DNA from: Phycisphaeraceae bacterium
GTDB lineage: Bacteria; Planctomycetota; Phycisphaerae; Phycisphaerales; UBA1924
Reading direction: 5' to 3'
Assembly (NCBI GenBank): GCA_023898685.1
Contig: CP060234.1
Coordinates: forward strand, 3,038,001-3,102,000
DNA: 64,000 bases
This document shows, in pieces, positions 7,968 through 16,617 of this stretch. The position numbers and the translations under genes were made by a program. Position 1 is the stretch's first letter. Every line of letters starts with the position of its first letter. Below the pieces are notes generated by a model. That model had not been told where the DNA came from. It made no database searches and saw only the letters and a program-made list of their open reading frames with translations.

Positions 7968-9713
7968 ATGCGCGTGCTCGGACTCGTCACCGCCCGTGGG
8001 GGCTCCAAGGGCTTCCCCGGGAAGAACCTCGCCCGCCTCGCGGGTCGCCCGCTGGTGGCGTGGTCGCACCGGGCGCTCGATCGGCTCCGCGAGCGTCACC
8101 CCGAGGTCGTGCTCCGCCTCTCGACCGATTCGCCCGATATCGCCGCGGCCTGGCCCGAGCGCGACCGCCCGGCCGATCTCCGCCCCGCGGCCCTCGCGGG
8201 AGACACTTCCACCTCATTGTCGGTCGTCGAGCATGAACTCGCCCGTGCGGCCGAGGCCGGCCTTCCGTGCGACGCGGTGCTGCTGGTGCAGCCGACCTCA
8301 CCCCTGCTGACGGTGGACGATCTCGAGGCGATGTGGGCGGCGTTCGAGAACGGGGCTCTGTCGGTGCTCGCCGCCGTTGAACTCGACCACCCCGTGCGTT
8401 GGAGCTTCTCGCTGGACGAGAGTATTCGGATCGATCCGATCGGCGGGTGGAGCACGGGGGCGAGGCAGGGCGAATCGAGGGCGTATCGGCCCGCCGGCGC
8501 CTGGCTCTGCACCGCCAACTTCGTGCGCACGCGCCGGGCGCTGGCCGTGCCGGGAGAGACCCACGCGGTCGTCGTGCCGAGGGATCACGCGGTCGACATC
8601 GACGAGCCGGCCGATCTGGAGATCGCGGCGTCGTTGTTGCGGACCAGCCGGCGCGATCGACGCATCGAATTGGGGCGCGGGATAGCGATCGGCGAGGGCG
8701 AGCCGGTGTTCGTCATCGCCGAGGCGGGGGTGAACCACAACGGCGATCCTGATCTGGCCAGGCAACTCATCGACGCGGCGGCGGGGGCGGGGGCCGACGC
8801 GGTGAAGTTCCAGACGTTCAAGCCGGAAGCGCTGACCGCTCGGTCGGCGTCGATGGCGGCGTATCAGAAACAGAACCTCGGCGTCGAGCAATCACAGGCC
8901 GAGATGCTGCGCGGGCTCGAACTCGCCAACGCGGCCCTGCCCGATTTGAAGTCCCATGCCGAGAAGGCCGGGCTGGTGTTCCTCTCGTCGCCGTTCGATG
9001 TCGAGAGTGCGAGGTTCCTGTGTGAGCTGGGCGTGCCCGCGCTCAAGGTGGGGTCGGGGGAGCTGACGAACCACCCGTTCCTCGCCGAGTTGGCGGGTCT
9101 GGGCCTGCCCCTGCTCGTGTCGACGGGGATGTCAACGCTCGACGAGGTGGAGGACGCCGACCGCGTGATCCGTGCGTACGGCTCGCCCGCGACGGCGTGG
9201 CTGCATTGCGTGAGTTCCTATCCGGCGCCGCCGGACGCGTCGAACCTGCGGGCGATGGACGCGATCCGGCTCGCGGTCGGCGGGCCCGTCGGGATGAGCG
9301 ATCATGCGATGGGCGGCGCGGTGACGCTCGCGGCGGTGGCGATGGGGGCGAGGGTGATCGAGAAGCACCTGACGCTGTCACGCAACATGCCGGGGCCCGA
9401 TCACGCGGCGTCCCTCGAGCCCGCGGAGTTCGCGGAGATGATGCGGCAGGTTCGCGTCGTCGAGTCCGCGATGGGGGATGGTGTGAAACGGCCCGCGGCG
9501 TGTGAGACCGACACGCTCACGGCGGCGAGGCGTTCACTCGTGGCGGTGCGGGATCTGCCGGCAGGGCATGTACTGGCGGCGGGCGATCTGGTGTGCAAAC
9601 GCCCCGCGACCGGGCTGCCGCCTTCGATGCTCGGGCGAGTGATCGGGTGGGTACTGGCTCGGGATGTTCGCGCAGACGAGGTCCTGATGCGTGAACACCT
9701 GCGAGAGACGTGA
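7968..9713 (+). CDS. fused acylneuraminate cytidylyltransferase / N-acetylneuraminate synthase (NeuA-NeuB)
   Basis: The product is 581 aa and combines two consecutive steps of nonulosonic (sialic-type) acid metabolism. Residues 1 to about 225 are a CMP-sugar synthetase with the nucleotide-binding motif TARGGSKGFPGKN (8-20). Residues about 232-520 are the condensing synthase (VFVIAEAGVNHNG, AVKFQTFKPE, KVGSGELTNHPFL, MSDHAMGG), and about 520-581 is the C-terminal SAF (antifreeze-like) domain. The synthase joins a hexosamine to phosphoenolpyruvate; the N-terminal half activates the product with CTP. The two are normally separate proteins of about 226 and 346 aa, so the fusion is complete. The NeuC-like gene at 9808 converges on it. 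The sugar could be neuraminic or legionaminic acid. Confidence 0.9.
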   Translation: MRVLGLVTARGGSKGFPGKNLARLAGRPLVAWSHRALDRLRERHPEVVLRLSTDSPDIAAAWPERDRPADLRPAALAGDTSTSLSVVEHELARAAEAGLPCDAVLLVQPTSPLLTVDDLEAMWAAFENGALSVLAAVELDHPVRWSFSLDESIRIDPIGGWSTGARQGESRAYRPAGAWLCTANFVRTRRALAVPGETHAVVVPRDHAVDIDEPADLEIAASLLRTSRRDRRIELGRGIAIGEGEPVFVIAEAGVNHNGDPDLARQLIDAAAGAGADAVKFQTFKPEALTARSASMAAYQKQNLGVEQSQAEMLRGLELANAALPDLKSHAEKAGLVFLSSPFDVESARFLCELGVPALKVGSGELTNHPFLAELAGLGLPLLVSTGMSTLDEVEDADRVIRAYGSPATAWLHCVSSYPAPPDASNLRAMDAIRLAVGGPVGMSDHAMGGAVTLAAVAMGARVIEKHLTLSRNMPGPDHAASLEPAEFAEMMRQVRVVESAMGDGVKRPAACETDTLTAARRSLVAVRDLPAGHVLAAGDLVCKRPATGLPPSMLGRVIGWVLARDVRADEVLMREHLRET

Positions 9714-9715
9714 TC

Positions 9716-9797
9716 TACCGCGGAGACGCGCGGAGCGCCGCGGAGGGAAATCCCTATTGTCTTTCTTTGTGGCTTTTCGCGTGTCTCCGCGGCGAGA
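9716..9797. repeat. palindromic element, CCGCGGAGA-type, between neuAB and neuC
   Basis: The left arm (9716-9745) repeats CCGCGGAGACG and CGCGGAGCG. The right arm (about 9766-9797) ends GTCTCCGCGGCG, its reverse complement. It begins three bases after the neuAB stop codon and ends 11 bases before the neuC stop, filling the convergent gap. It belongs to the same type as the element after leuS. Confidence 0.65.
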
Positions 9798-9807
9798 ACT
9801 CTCCCGA

Positions 9808-10956
9808 TCAGAGCCCCGGCGGCTCGAAACGCTTGCGGAGAAACGGCGCTCCCAGCGGCATCGCGGCGAGCGCATCGACGATCCTGGGGCCGGCGTGGCC
9901 GTCGCCGTACAGGTTCGCGTATTCGCGACGACCCATCGCGAGGGCCTGCCCGATCGCGTCGCCGATCTCGTCCGCCCCGTGTCCGCAGTCGATCACGTTG
10001 CCTGATCGTTCGCGGCCGGCCTGTCGTTCACCGATGTTGACAACCGGAAGCCCGAGCGTGGCCGCCTCGATAATGCCGCTGGAGGAGTTGCCCACCATCG
10101 CCGCGGCGTGGTGCATTGCCGAGTGGTACACGCCGGGCCCCAACGCGTCGGCGAAGACCCAGCCCCGATCCCGCGCCGCCGCGCGGAGCACGGCGTTGAT
10201 CGCCCCGCCCCCCGGGTCCTGGTTCGCGGCGGTGATGAGGCAAGGGGCACCGGTCTTGTCGAACGCCGCGAGGAGTTCCCTCGCCTGAGCTGCCGGGTCG
10301 GTGTCGTCGAGCGTGGTGGGGTGCAGCGTGACGAGCAGGAACACCCCCTCGCCCGTCATCCCCGTCGACGCGTTGAACTCGGCTCGAGGCATCGGCTTGA
10401 AGCCGGTGAGATGATCGAGGCCCGGCGCGCCGGTCCTTTTCACCGAGTCGCGCGATTCACCCATCGCGATCAGCCGGGCGCGGGCCCGCTCGGTCGCGAC
10501 GAGGTGGAGGTTGGCCAGCGCGGTGATCGCGTAGCGGAACTGGTTGTCGACCGCACCGGCGGTGATCTCGCCGCCGTGGAGGTGGGCGATCGGCACCGCG
10601 CATGCCGACGCCGCCAGCGCCGCGGCGATCGTCTCGAATCGGTCCCCGAGCACGAGCACCGCGTCGGGCTCGTGGGTGATGAGCGCCCCGGTGAATCCGT
10701 TGACACCCTCGGCGATCGCCTCGCCCATCGCCCCGGGGTGGTCACCCGAGGGGATCGGCACGCTGGCGGTGATCGGCCAGCCGTCGGCGATGATGCGGTC
10801 GAACGAGGGGCCGTGCCCGCCCGCGAGGTGGGCGCCGGTCACGTAGAGCGAGAGGTCGAGGGCGTCGCACGCCGCGGCGGCCTCGAGCACGGGCACGAAC
10901 AGCCCGTAGTCGGCCCGGCCCGTGGTGACGACGGCGATGCAGCGCGGTGCGGTCAT
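9808..10956 (-). CDS. neuC: UDP-N-acetylglucosamine 2-epimerase, hydrolysing (NeuC-type)
   Basis: The product is 382 aa. It is a GT-B-fold epimerase of the NeuC group, opening VVTTGRADYGLFVPVLEA, with ALITHEPDAVLVLGDRFETI, IAHLHGGEITAGAVDNQFRY and the C-terminal MVGNSSSGIIEA and PVVNIGERQAGRER signatures. It should convert UDP-GlcNAc (or a 6-deoxy-diamino relative, as in legionaminic acid synthesis) into ManNAc-type sugar plus UDP, the substrate of the NeuB half at 7968. The location is cytoplasmic. It faces the neuAB gene rather than sharing its transcript. Confidence 0.9.
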   Translation of the reverse strand: MTAPRCIAVVTTGRADYGLFVPVLEAAAACDALDLSLYVTGAHLAGGHGPSFDRIIADGWPITASVPIPSGDHPGAMGEAIAEGVNGFTGALITHEPDAVLVLGDRFETIAAALAASACAVPIAHLHGGEITAGAVDNQFRYAITALANLHLVATERARARLIAMGESRDSVKRTGAPGLDHLTGFKPMPRAEFNASTGMTGEGVFLLVTLHPTTLDDTDPAAQARELLAAFDKTGAPCLITAANQDPGGGAINAVLRAAARDRGWVFADALGPGVYHSAMHHAAAMVGNSSSGIIEAATLGLPVVNIGERQAGRERSGNVIDCGHGADEIGDAIGQALAMGRREYANLYGDGHAGPRIVDALAAMPLGAPFLRKRFEPPGL

Positions 10957-10986
10957 GCCGCCGATCGTACCGCGCCGGGAAGCGCG

Positions 10987-13155
10987 TCATGGGCAGCCGG
11001 CGTTGAAGCTGTTGACGAAGACCAGCACGTCGGAGAGATCCCACAGCCCATTCTCATTGAAATCGACCGACGGGTCCTGGGATAAGAACGCCGACACAAA
11101 CGCGAGCACGTCGGCGAGGTCGAGCAGGCCGAACGGCTCGGCGAGGTCGGCGTCGTTGCACGGCGGCGTGACCCCGATCTCAAAGCGGTAGAAATCGTAG
11201 AGATCCGTCGGACTCGTCGCTCCGCTTGCGAGCATCGTGCCGCCCGCGAGAAGCTGGTGACCACCGGTCGGCTCGGAGCCGTTGACGAGGACGCGGAAGC
11301 CGGGCTCGAAACCCGCGCCGGAGCCGGCGACGGCGGCGTAATAGGCGCCGGGCTCGTAGACCCGATTGATCAGGCTGTCCGTCCCGCCCGGGGCGTCGTC
11401 GTTCATGGCGAGGAGTTCACCCGACTCGTCCCAGATCGCGAGGGCCGTGTTGAACGCCGAACCCTGTGTGCTGAGTTCGATCGGGATCTTCTCGAACCCG
11501 ATCGTGCCGAGTTCGGTGGGCGCGCCGACCGAGAACCAGAAGAGGTCGGCGTCGCCGCCGTAATCGAGATCCACCGGCTCGAACGCGCCGCCGGGCTGAT
11601 AGACCAGCCGGGCGGGCCCGAACGGGAGCGAGGGCGACTGGACCGTGCTGAAGCCCGGCCCGAACCCGGCGTCCTCGCCGGTCACCGCCGCGACGTAGTC
11701 GCCGGGGGGCAGGCTTCCGGGCGCGAACGAGACCCGGGCGGCGTCGGAATCCGAGCTGTCGAAGTCGTAGGCGAGCAGGTTGCCCGCGGCGTCCCAGACC
11801 GCCAGCGCGGTGTTGGGCGTCGAGCCGAGCGTCGAGAACTCGATCGCTTGGATGGATTCACCGGCCTCGCCGACGTGGCCCGGGTCCTCGACGACGAACG
11901 AGTAGAAGTCGGTGTCGCCGCCCGCGTCGAGCGTGGTCGGGTAGGAGGAGAACGAGCCGAAGTGGAGCGTGTAGTCGCCGCTGGAGGCGTTATCACGGGC
12001 GACGATGCCGAACCCGTTCCCGTACGTCGCTCGGAACCCGTTGACCGCGACGGTGTACATGCCCGCCGTCAGATGCGTGCTGATCAGCGGGTTGGGGCCG
12101 TTCGAGTCGTCGTCAGACGCGATCAGTTCGCCGGCCGGGCCGAACAGCGCGAGCATCGGGTCGGTCGTGCTCGAGGTGTAGATCGTGACGGTCTGGAGCG
12201 AGCAGATGTCCTCGGTCAAGGGGATGCTGTCCCCCTCGTCGCGGATGGTCAGCTTCTTGAACTCCGAGGTCCCGATCTCGATCCATCCGTCGGCGACGGT
12301 CTGCCCGAAGAGGTTGAGCCTCCATGTGCCGCCGTCGCTGGACGGATTCGTGCCCACCAGGAACCGGTGCCCAAAGCCTGTGTAGTTGCCCGAGATCGAG
12401 AGGAAGTAGTCGCCGGGCGTGAGGGCGAGGTTGTCGAGCTCGCTCCACCTCACGATCATGCCGTCGATATAGGCATCGTCGTTATCATCCAGACGGCTGC
12501 CGCTGCCGCTGAACAGGCCGAGTTCGGTGTCGAATCCTGAGAACTCGGTGGTGATGCTGGTGAGGACCGACCGGCTGGGGACGACATAGCCGGGCCCCGA
12601 GAGCGTCGGCTGAGTGACGATGAGCTGATAGACCCGCCGAGTCCCGCTGATGCTGTACCCGCCATCGGCGTATTCGGGGCCGCCGATCCGGTCAATACGG
12701 ATCATATCGCTGTTGCCCCCGGGCGTTGAGAACCCGTTGGCGGCCTCACCGGTGCCCGCCCAGGTGATGACGAAGTAGGTGCCCGGCCCCAGGTTTCGCG
12801 AGAAGCCGACCTGCGTCTCGAAGGCGATCGTGAAGCCGGTGTCCTGCTGGATCAGTTCGCCATCGGCCGCGAACAGCGCGCACCCGCCGGACCCGAAGAT
12901 CGTGTTGGTGATCGTGATGTAGACATCGACCAGCGAGGTCGAGACCCGACCGAGCTCGATTGCCGGCGGTGCAATCCCCGTCACGCCACGCGTGTCATGC
13001 CCGGGGTCATCGCCCGGGAAGGGCGACTTGTCGCCCATCTTGGGAGCAGGAAGCAGGTGGATCTCGCCGAGCGTCCCCCCGGCCGTCTCCTGCCCCGCGA
13101 CGAATCCGCAGCCGAAGGCAAGCACCACAACGGCGACGAGAGCTCGGATCGACAT
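10987..13155 (-). CDS. secreted multidomain protein with dockerin-like C-terminus
   Basis: The product is 722 aa, starting at the ATG at 13155. The frame is open far upstream only as antisense of dnaX. A signal peptide (RALVAVVVLAFGCGFVAGQ) is followed by about four beta-rich repeats of roughly 130 aa, each with a segment like GxYTVAVxGxxAxxGxGF and a DDD or DSSD acidic turn. These resemble the DVUA0089/PPC-type beta-sandwich units of exported proteins. Residues about 665-722 are a duplicated DLADVxxFVxxF motif ending AGCP, shared with the proteins at 33720 and 37636. I infer a cell-surface or extracellular protein anchored through that tail. No catalytic motif was found. Confidence 0.8.
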   Translation of the reverse strand: MSIRALVAVVVLAFGCGFVAGQETAGGTLGEIHLLPAPKMGDKSPFPGDDPGHDTRGVTGIAPPAIELGRVSTSLVDVYITITNTIFGSGGCALFAADGELIQQDTGFTIAFETQVGFSRNLGPGTYFVITWAGTGEAANGFSTPGGNSDMIRIDRIGGPEYADGGYSISGTRRVYQLIVTQPTLSGPGYVVPSRSVLTSITTEFSGFDTELGLFSGSGSRLDDNDDAYIDGMIVRWSELDNLALTPGDYFLSISGNYTGFGHRFLVGTNPSSDGGTWRLNLFGQTVADGWIEIGTSEFKKLTIRDEGDSIPLTEDICSLQTVTIYTSSTTDPMLALFGPAGELIASDDDSNGPNPLISTHLTAGMYTVAVNGFRATYGNGFGIVARDNASSGDYTLHFGSFSSYPTTLDAGGDTDFYSFVVEDPGHVGEAGESIQAIEFSTLGSTPNTALAVWDAAGNLLAYDFDSSDSDAARVSFAPGSLPPGDYVAAVTGEDAGFGPGFSTVQSPSLPFGPARLVYQPGGAFEPVDLDYGGDADLFWFSVGAPTELGTIGFEKIPIELSTQGSAFNTALAIWDESGELLAMNDDAPGGTDSLINRVYEPGAYYAAVAGSGAGFEPGFRVLVNGSEPTGGHQLLAGGTMLASGATSPTDLYDFYRFEIGVTPPCNDADLAEPFGLLDLADVLAFVSAFLSQDPSVDFNENGLWDLSDVLVFVNSFNAGCP

Positions 13156-13398
13156 GACGGTGTGACTCCCTCTGTCTCGCCGACGCAGTAGCCGACGGCT
13201 GCTGAGAATAGCAATTCGGCGGGCCAGCCAGAAGGCGAATTCCGTCGGGGGTGCGTTTTGGGACCATGCTGCGGCCGCGGTTGCGCTGGCGACCCCGCAC
13301 CGGCGCCCGTGGTGGCCCCTCACATCCCGTCGCGGCTTGTCGCGGCCCGCGCCAACACCCCGCCCCGCGACCGGACCTTCGGCCCGTACACTGCCCCC

Positions 13399-14538
13399 AT
13401 GGCTTACACCGTCCTCGCCCGCCGCTACCGCTCCCGCACGTTCGACGAGGTCGTCGGGCAGGAGGCGATCGCCCGAACGCTCAAGGCCGCGATCAAGCAG
13501 AGCAAGGTGGCCCACGCCTACCTCTTCACCGGCACCCGGGGCGTCGGCAAGACGTCGATGGCCCGCATCTTCGCCAACACGCTCAACAACCCGGAGGGCT
13601 CGGACGAGATTGCCCAGGCGATCTTCACAGGGCAGGACACCGACGTGATCGAGATCGACGGCGCCTCCAACCGCGGCGTCGACGAGGCCCGGGAGGTCAT
13701 CGCCAACAGCGTCTACCGCCCGCTGCGGGGGCGGCACAAGATCTACATCATCGATGAGGTCCACATGCTCACGAAGGAGGCGTTCAACGCCCTCCTCAAG
13801 ACCATGGAGGAGCCGCCCGAGCACGTCAAGTTCATCCTGTGCACGACCGAGCCCCACAAGGTGCCCCCGACGATCCAGAGCCGCTGCCAGCGGTTCGACT
13901 TCCGGAACATCCCGAGCCAGCAGATCGAGGGCCACCTCGAGAGCGTGGTCAAGAGCGAGGGGCTCGAGGCCGAGCCCGAGCTGATCGCGGCGGTGGCGAG
14001 GCTGGGCAACGGGTCGATGCGCGACGCGCTGAGTCTCCTGGATCGGATCATCGCGGGGGGCGAGCAGACGCTGACGCTGGGCGTGCTCGAGTCGATGCTG
14101 GGCCTGCCGGATCGCGAGGTCGTGGGCCGGTTGCTCGACGCCGCGGCCGACGGGGATGTCAAGGCGTGCCTCGAGCAGGGCGCCGAGCTGCTCAACCGCA
14201 CCTCGGCCGATCAGGTCTGCGAGACGCTGCTCGATCGGTGCCGTGACCTGATGGTGCTCGCGGCGTGCGGCCCCGAGACCGAGCTGGTCGAGCTCTCGGG
14301 TGAGGCGAGGCGGGAAGAGGCGGAGCGGGCCGGCCGGTTCGACGCCGCGGGGCTGGTGCACATGATCGCGCTGACCGAGAGCGTGCAGCGGGCGCTCAAG
14401 AGCAGCAGCGCCCCGAGGGCGTTGTTCGACGCGTTGCTCGTCCGGCTCGCGCTGACCGAGAAGCTGGCCGACGTGACGGCGCTGGTCGCGGGGAGCAGCG
14501 GGGCGAGCACCGCGCGGGCGCCGGCAAAAAAACGCTGA
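13399..14538 (+). CDS. dnaX: DNA polymerase III subunit gamma (0-frame product of dnaX)
   Basis: The product is 379 aa, the clamp-loader ATPase. From the ATG at 13399 it reads MAYTVLARRYRSRTFDEVVG, then Walker A GTRGVGKT (45-52), EIDGASNRGVDEAR (85-98), the DExx box IIDEVHML (117-124), TTEPHKVPPTIQSRC (sensor and arginine-finger region) and GSMRDALSLLD. The usual four-cysteine zinc module between Walker A and EIDAASN is missing: that span (residues about 58-82) is short and has no cysteine. The frame stops at a TGA (14536-14538) right after an A7 tract. The missing C-terminal domain continues in the -1 frame (14532-15014), so this is the short, gamma-like form. An upstream in-frame ATG at 13258 is less likely. 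Confidence 0.95.
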   Translation: MAYTVLARRYRSRTFDEVVGQEAIARTLKAAIKQSKVAHAYLFTGTRGVGKTSMARIFANTLNNPEGSDEIAQAIFTGQDTDVIEIDGASNRGVDEAREVIANSVYRPLRGRHKIYIIDEVHMLTKEAFNALLKTMEEPPEHVKFILCTTEPHKVPPTIQSRCQRFDFRNIPSQQIEGHLESVVKSEGLEAEPELIAAVARLGNGSMRDALSLLDRIIAGGEQTLTLGVLESMLGLPDREVVGRLLDAAADGDVKACLEQGAELLNRTSADQVCETLLDRCRDLMVLAACGPETELVELSGEARREEAERAGRFDAAGLVHMIALTESVQRALKSSSAPRALFDALLVRLALTEKLADVTALVAGSSGASTARAPAKKR

Positions 14539-14571
14539 CAGCCGGCGAAGAGGCGCGGGAGGCGCCGGCTG
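14526..14571 (+). promoter_or_regulatory. programmed -1 ribosomal frameshift signal in dnaX
   Basis: Seven A residues (14526-14532, codons GCA AAA AAA) are followed by CGC TGA. After a 6-base spacer comes a perfect 9-bp stem, CAGCCGGCG (14539-14547) with CGCCGGCTG (14563-14571), with a 15-base loop. A -1 slip on the A tract joins the 0 frame to the -1 frame, which continues to 15014 without a stop. Slip site, spacer and hairpin match the dnaX frameshift logic known in enterobacteria, but here the frameshift makes the long form and not the short one. Transcript slippage on the A tract is the alternative mechanism. Confidence 0.8.
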
Positions 14572-15014
14572 CACCAGTACCCGCATCGACCAGAAGCGAG
14601 GTGGCGGCGCCCGAGTCGGCGCCGCCCCCGGCGGCGCTCTCGCCGCGCGAGATCTGGCCCCGCGCGCTCCAACTCGCCGGGCCCCGGTTGCGACCGATGC
14701 TCGAGGGGATGGCGCTGCACGAGGTGAGCGAACGTCTGCTGACCCTCGCGGTGCCCCCGGCGCGGGCCGCGATGGTGCGGGACCATCTTCCCGAGATCAT
14801 CCGGCTTGTGCAGCAGGTGGGCGCACGGTCGATGTCGATCTCCCTGGTCGAGGCGAATCCCGAGCCCATTCCGTCAGACGAGCCTGCAAGTCAATCCGCG
14901 GCCGAACCCGGGCCCGCGATTGACCTCGGTGACGAGTCGGAGAACCCGCTGGTGAAGGAGACCGCGCGGGTGTTCGGCGCGAAGGTGGTGCACGTGCAGC
15001 CCAAGGGGCGATGA
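14532..15014 (+). CDS. dnaX: DnaX tau-specific C-terminal part, reached by -1 frameshift
   Basis: About 160 residues in the frame reached by slipping -1 at 14532. After a Pro/Ala/Glu-rich linker comes a DnaX C-terminal domain: LSPREIWPRALQLAGPRLR, HEVSERLLTLAVPPARAAMV, HLPEIIRLVQ, and the typical ending NPLVKETARVFGAKVVHV. Joined to residues 1-378 of the 0 frame it gives a tau-like subunit of about 538 aa, which would contact polymerase alpha and the helicase. There is an internal ATG at 14601, but independent translation is unlikely because the domain belongs to tau. A homopolymer sequencing error (A8 instead of A7) would also fuse the frames and has to be excluded. Confidence 0.85.
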   Translation, partial: TLTAGEEAREAPAAPVPASTRSEVAAPESAPPPAALSPREIWPRALQLAGPRLRPMLEGMALHEVSERLLTLAVPPARAAMVRDHLPEIIRLVQQVGARSMSISLVEANPEPIPSDEPASQSAAEPGPAIDLGDESENPLVKETARVFGAKVVHVQPKGR

Positions 15015-15066
15015 TCGGAGCCCCGACGCACACAGGTACACCAGTCGCTCGCGGCGATCCCGGTTC

Positions 15067-15082
15067 GGCGGTGTCGACCGCC
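15067..15082. terminator. hairpin between dnaX and the convergent DUF1080 gene
   Basis: GGCGGT-GTCG-ACCGCC is a perfect 6-bp stem with a tetraloop in a 99-base convergent gap. No T-tract follows on either strand. I infer a bidirectional transcript end. Confidence 0.3.
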
Positions 15083-15113
15083 ACGGCAAGCCGATGCACC
15101 AAGGCCGTGACGA

Positions 15114-16481
15114 TCAGTCCGGGGCGGCCCCCGCGGCGTCGCCCTTGGTCGGGGCAATCTCCATGATCCGGATGTTGCGGAACGCCACCGGATCGTTGTG
15201 CCCGCAGAATCCGAAATGCCCCGCCGACCTGAAAGCGCCGGGGTGGGCGTGCCCGTCGATTGGCTGATCGCGCCACGAGGCCAGATCGACGTCGAGGATC
15301 GGGTACCCGTTGAGTTCGACACGGACCCGGTCGCCGATGACACGGGCCTCTTCGTAGTTCCACTCGCCGACGGGCCTGAGGTAGCCCCGCAGCGCCGGGA
15401 CCAGCCCGTAGGCGCTGCCGTGGAACTGGTAGGCCTTGAGCCCCGCGTACCTTGGGTCGGTGTTGTCGAGAACCTGCAACTCGATTCCCTCATAGGCGGC
15501 GTCGACGTCCGGCGATGGCGATCGGATGGCCAGCCCGTTGTTTCCGCCCGGCGGCAGTCTGAACTCGAGCCGCACGGCGAAGTCGCCGAACGACTTCTCC
15601 GTCAGCAGGTTTCCGCCGGAGCCCGCCTTGCAGATGATCGCCCCGTCGGTGACCTCGTACCCGCCGGTGGCTCCGATCCAGCCATCGAGATTTCTCCCGT
15701 TGAACAGGGGCACAAAGCCGGCTTCGTGGCCGCCGATCGCTGCGAGCACCTCGTCGGCCTCGTCACTCGTGATCTCGCGGATGGAGAGGTTGCGGAATCT
15801 CGTCTCGCTGCCGTGTGTCTGGAGATGGATCGGCCCGATTGCCGGCACCGGGAGGTCCCGCGCGTAGTAGTTCTCGAGCACGACGTTGTCGACGATCAGT
15901 TTTCCGTTCAGCCGAACGGTGACATAGGGACCGACCATCCTCGCTTCCATGTGATTCCATTCACCGATCGGCCTGTCGGCGACCTCGGTCGGGAATCGCG
16001 CGTTGGTCTGGTTGTTCCACAGGCCGCCCGATCCCTTGTCCGAGCCGTGCTGATGAGCTTCCTCGTTGTTGGGATCCCAGATCTGCACCTGCGGGCAGCC
16101 GCGAAGGTAGATCCCCGAGTCGCCTCTGGGGGCGAGCTTCCAGTCGACGCGCAGCTCAAAATCGCGGAAGTCGCGTTCGGTGACGAGATTCGGCCCCTGA
16201 CCGTCGCTGATGAGCTCGCCCCGGTCCACGCGCCAGTGCTCGAGGATCTCGCGGTCCATACGCGTCCGCCAGGCGATTCGCTCTTCATCGGACATCGCCT
16301 CCAACTCTCGCGGATCACGGGTCGTCCCACCGGTCCAGCCGGCAAGGTCGACTCCGTCGAAGAGTGCTTCCCAGCCCGGCGGCGTATCCGCGGTGCCGGG
16401 CGCGTCAGTTTGGCCGAGCGTCCGGGCACTTGTCAGGATGAAGGCGCTGCTCATGACGATCCAGATGACTCGAGTTAGCAC
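15114..16481 (-). CDS. secreted protein with two DUF1080 (3-keto-disaccharide hydrolase-like) domains
   Basis: The product is 455 aa. An N-terminal signal sequence (about residues 1-24, ending near TLGQT) precedes two tandem domains of the DUF1080/PF06439 type, about 34-235 and 252-445. Each opens with the hallmark LFDG/LFNGxxLxGW and contains SGIYLRG or NGLAIRSP followed by an E-(I/L)-Q-(I/V)-x-D strand and GEWNxxEAR. Members are lectin-like beta-jelly-rolls, some of which cleave 3-keto-glycosides. A 6-bp hairpin (TCTGCT/AGCAGA, 16522-16537) lies just upstream of the start. It converges on dnaX. A second two-domain paralogue is at 29125. Confidence 0.85.
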   Translation of the reverse strand: MLTRVIWIVMSSAFILTSARTLGQTDAPGTADTPPGWEALFDGVDLAGWTGGTTRDPRELEAMSDEERIAWRTRMDREILEHWRVDRGELISDGQGPNLVTERDFRDFELRVDWKLAPRGDSGIYLRGCPQVQIWDPNNEEAHQHGSDKGSGGLWNNQTNARFPTEVADRPIGEWNHMEARMVGPYVTVRLNGKLIVDNVVLENYYARDLPVPAIGPIHLQTHGSETRFRNLSIREITSDEADEVLAAIGGHEAGFVPLFNGRNLDGWIGATGGYEVTDGAIICKAGSGGNLLTEKSFGDFAVRLEFRLPPGGNNGLAIRSPSPDVDAAYEGIELQVLDNTDPRYAGLKAYQFHGSAYGLVPALRGYLRPVGEWNYEEARVIGDRVRVELNGYPILDVDLASWRDQPIDGHAHPGAFRSAGHFGFCGHNDPVAFRNIRIMEIAPTKGDAAGAAPD

Positions 16482-16617
16482 GGTGATCCCCGCATTTCGT
16501 TGTTGAGGATTCCTCAGTGGTCTGCTGACCAGCAGAATACCGGATCGGAACCAACCGGCCGGCCCCGGTGCGCGGTGCCAGTCACCATCATTTCAGATCG
16601 TGCACCCGGCGGCCAAC

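Noticed and set aside
11257..12540. 427-codon plus-strand ORF
   Set aside because: Mirror frame of the dockerin protein; composition is Val/Arg/Asp-rich and without any motif.
13156..14586. Upstream continuation of the dockerin-protein frame
   Set aside because: Antisense to dnaX. The signal peptide begins at 13155, so the upstream part is an open-frame artefact of high G+C.
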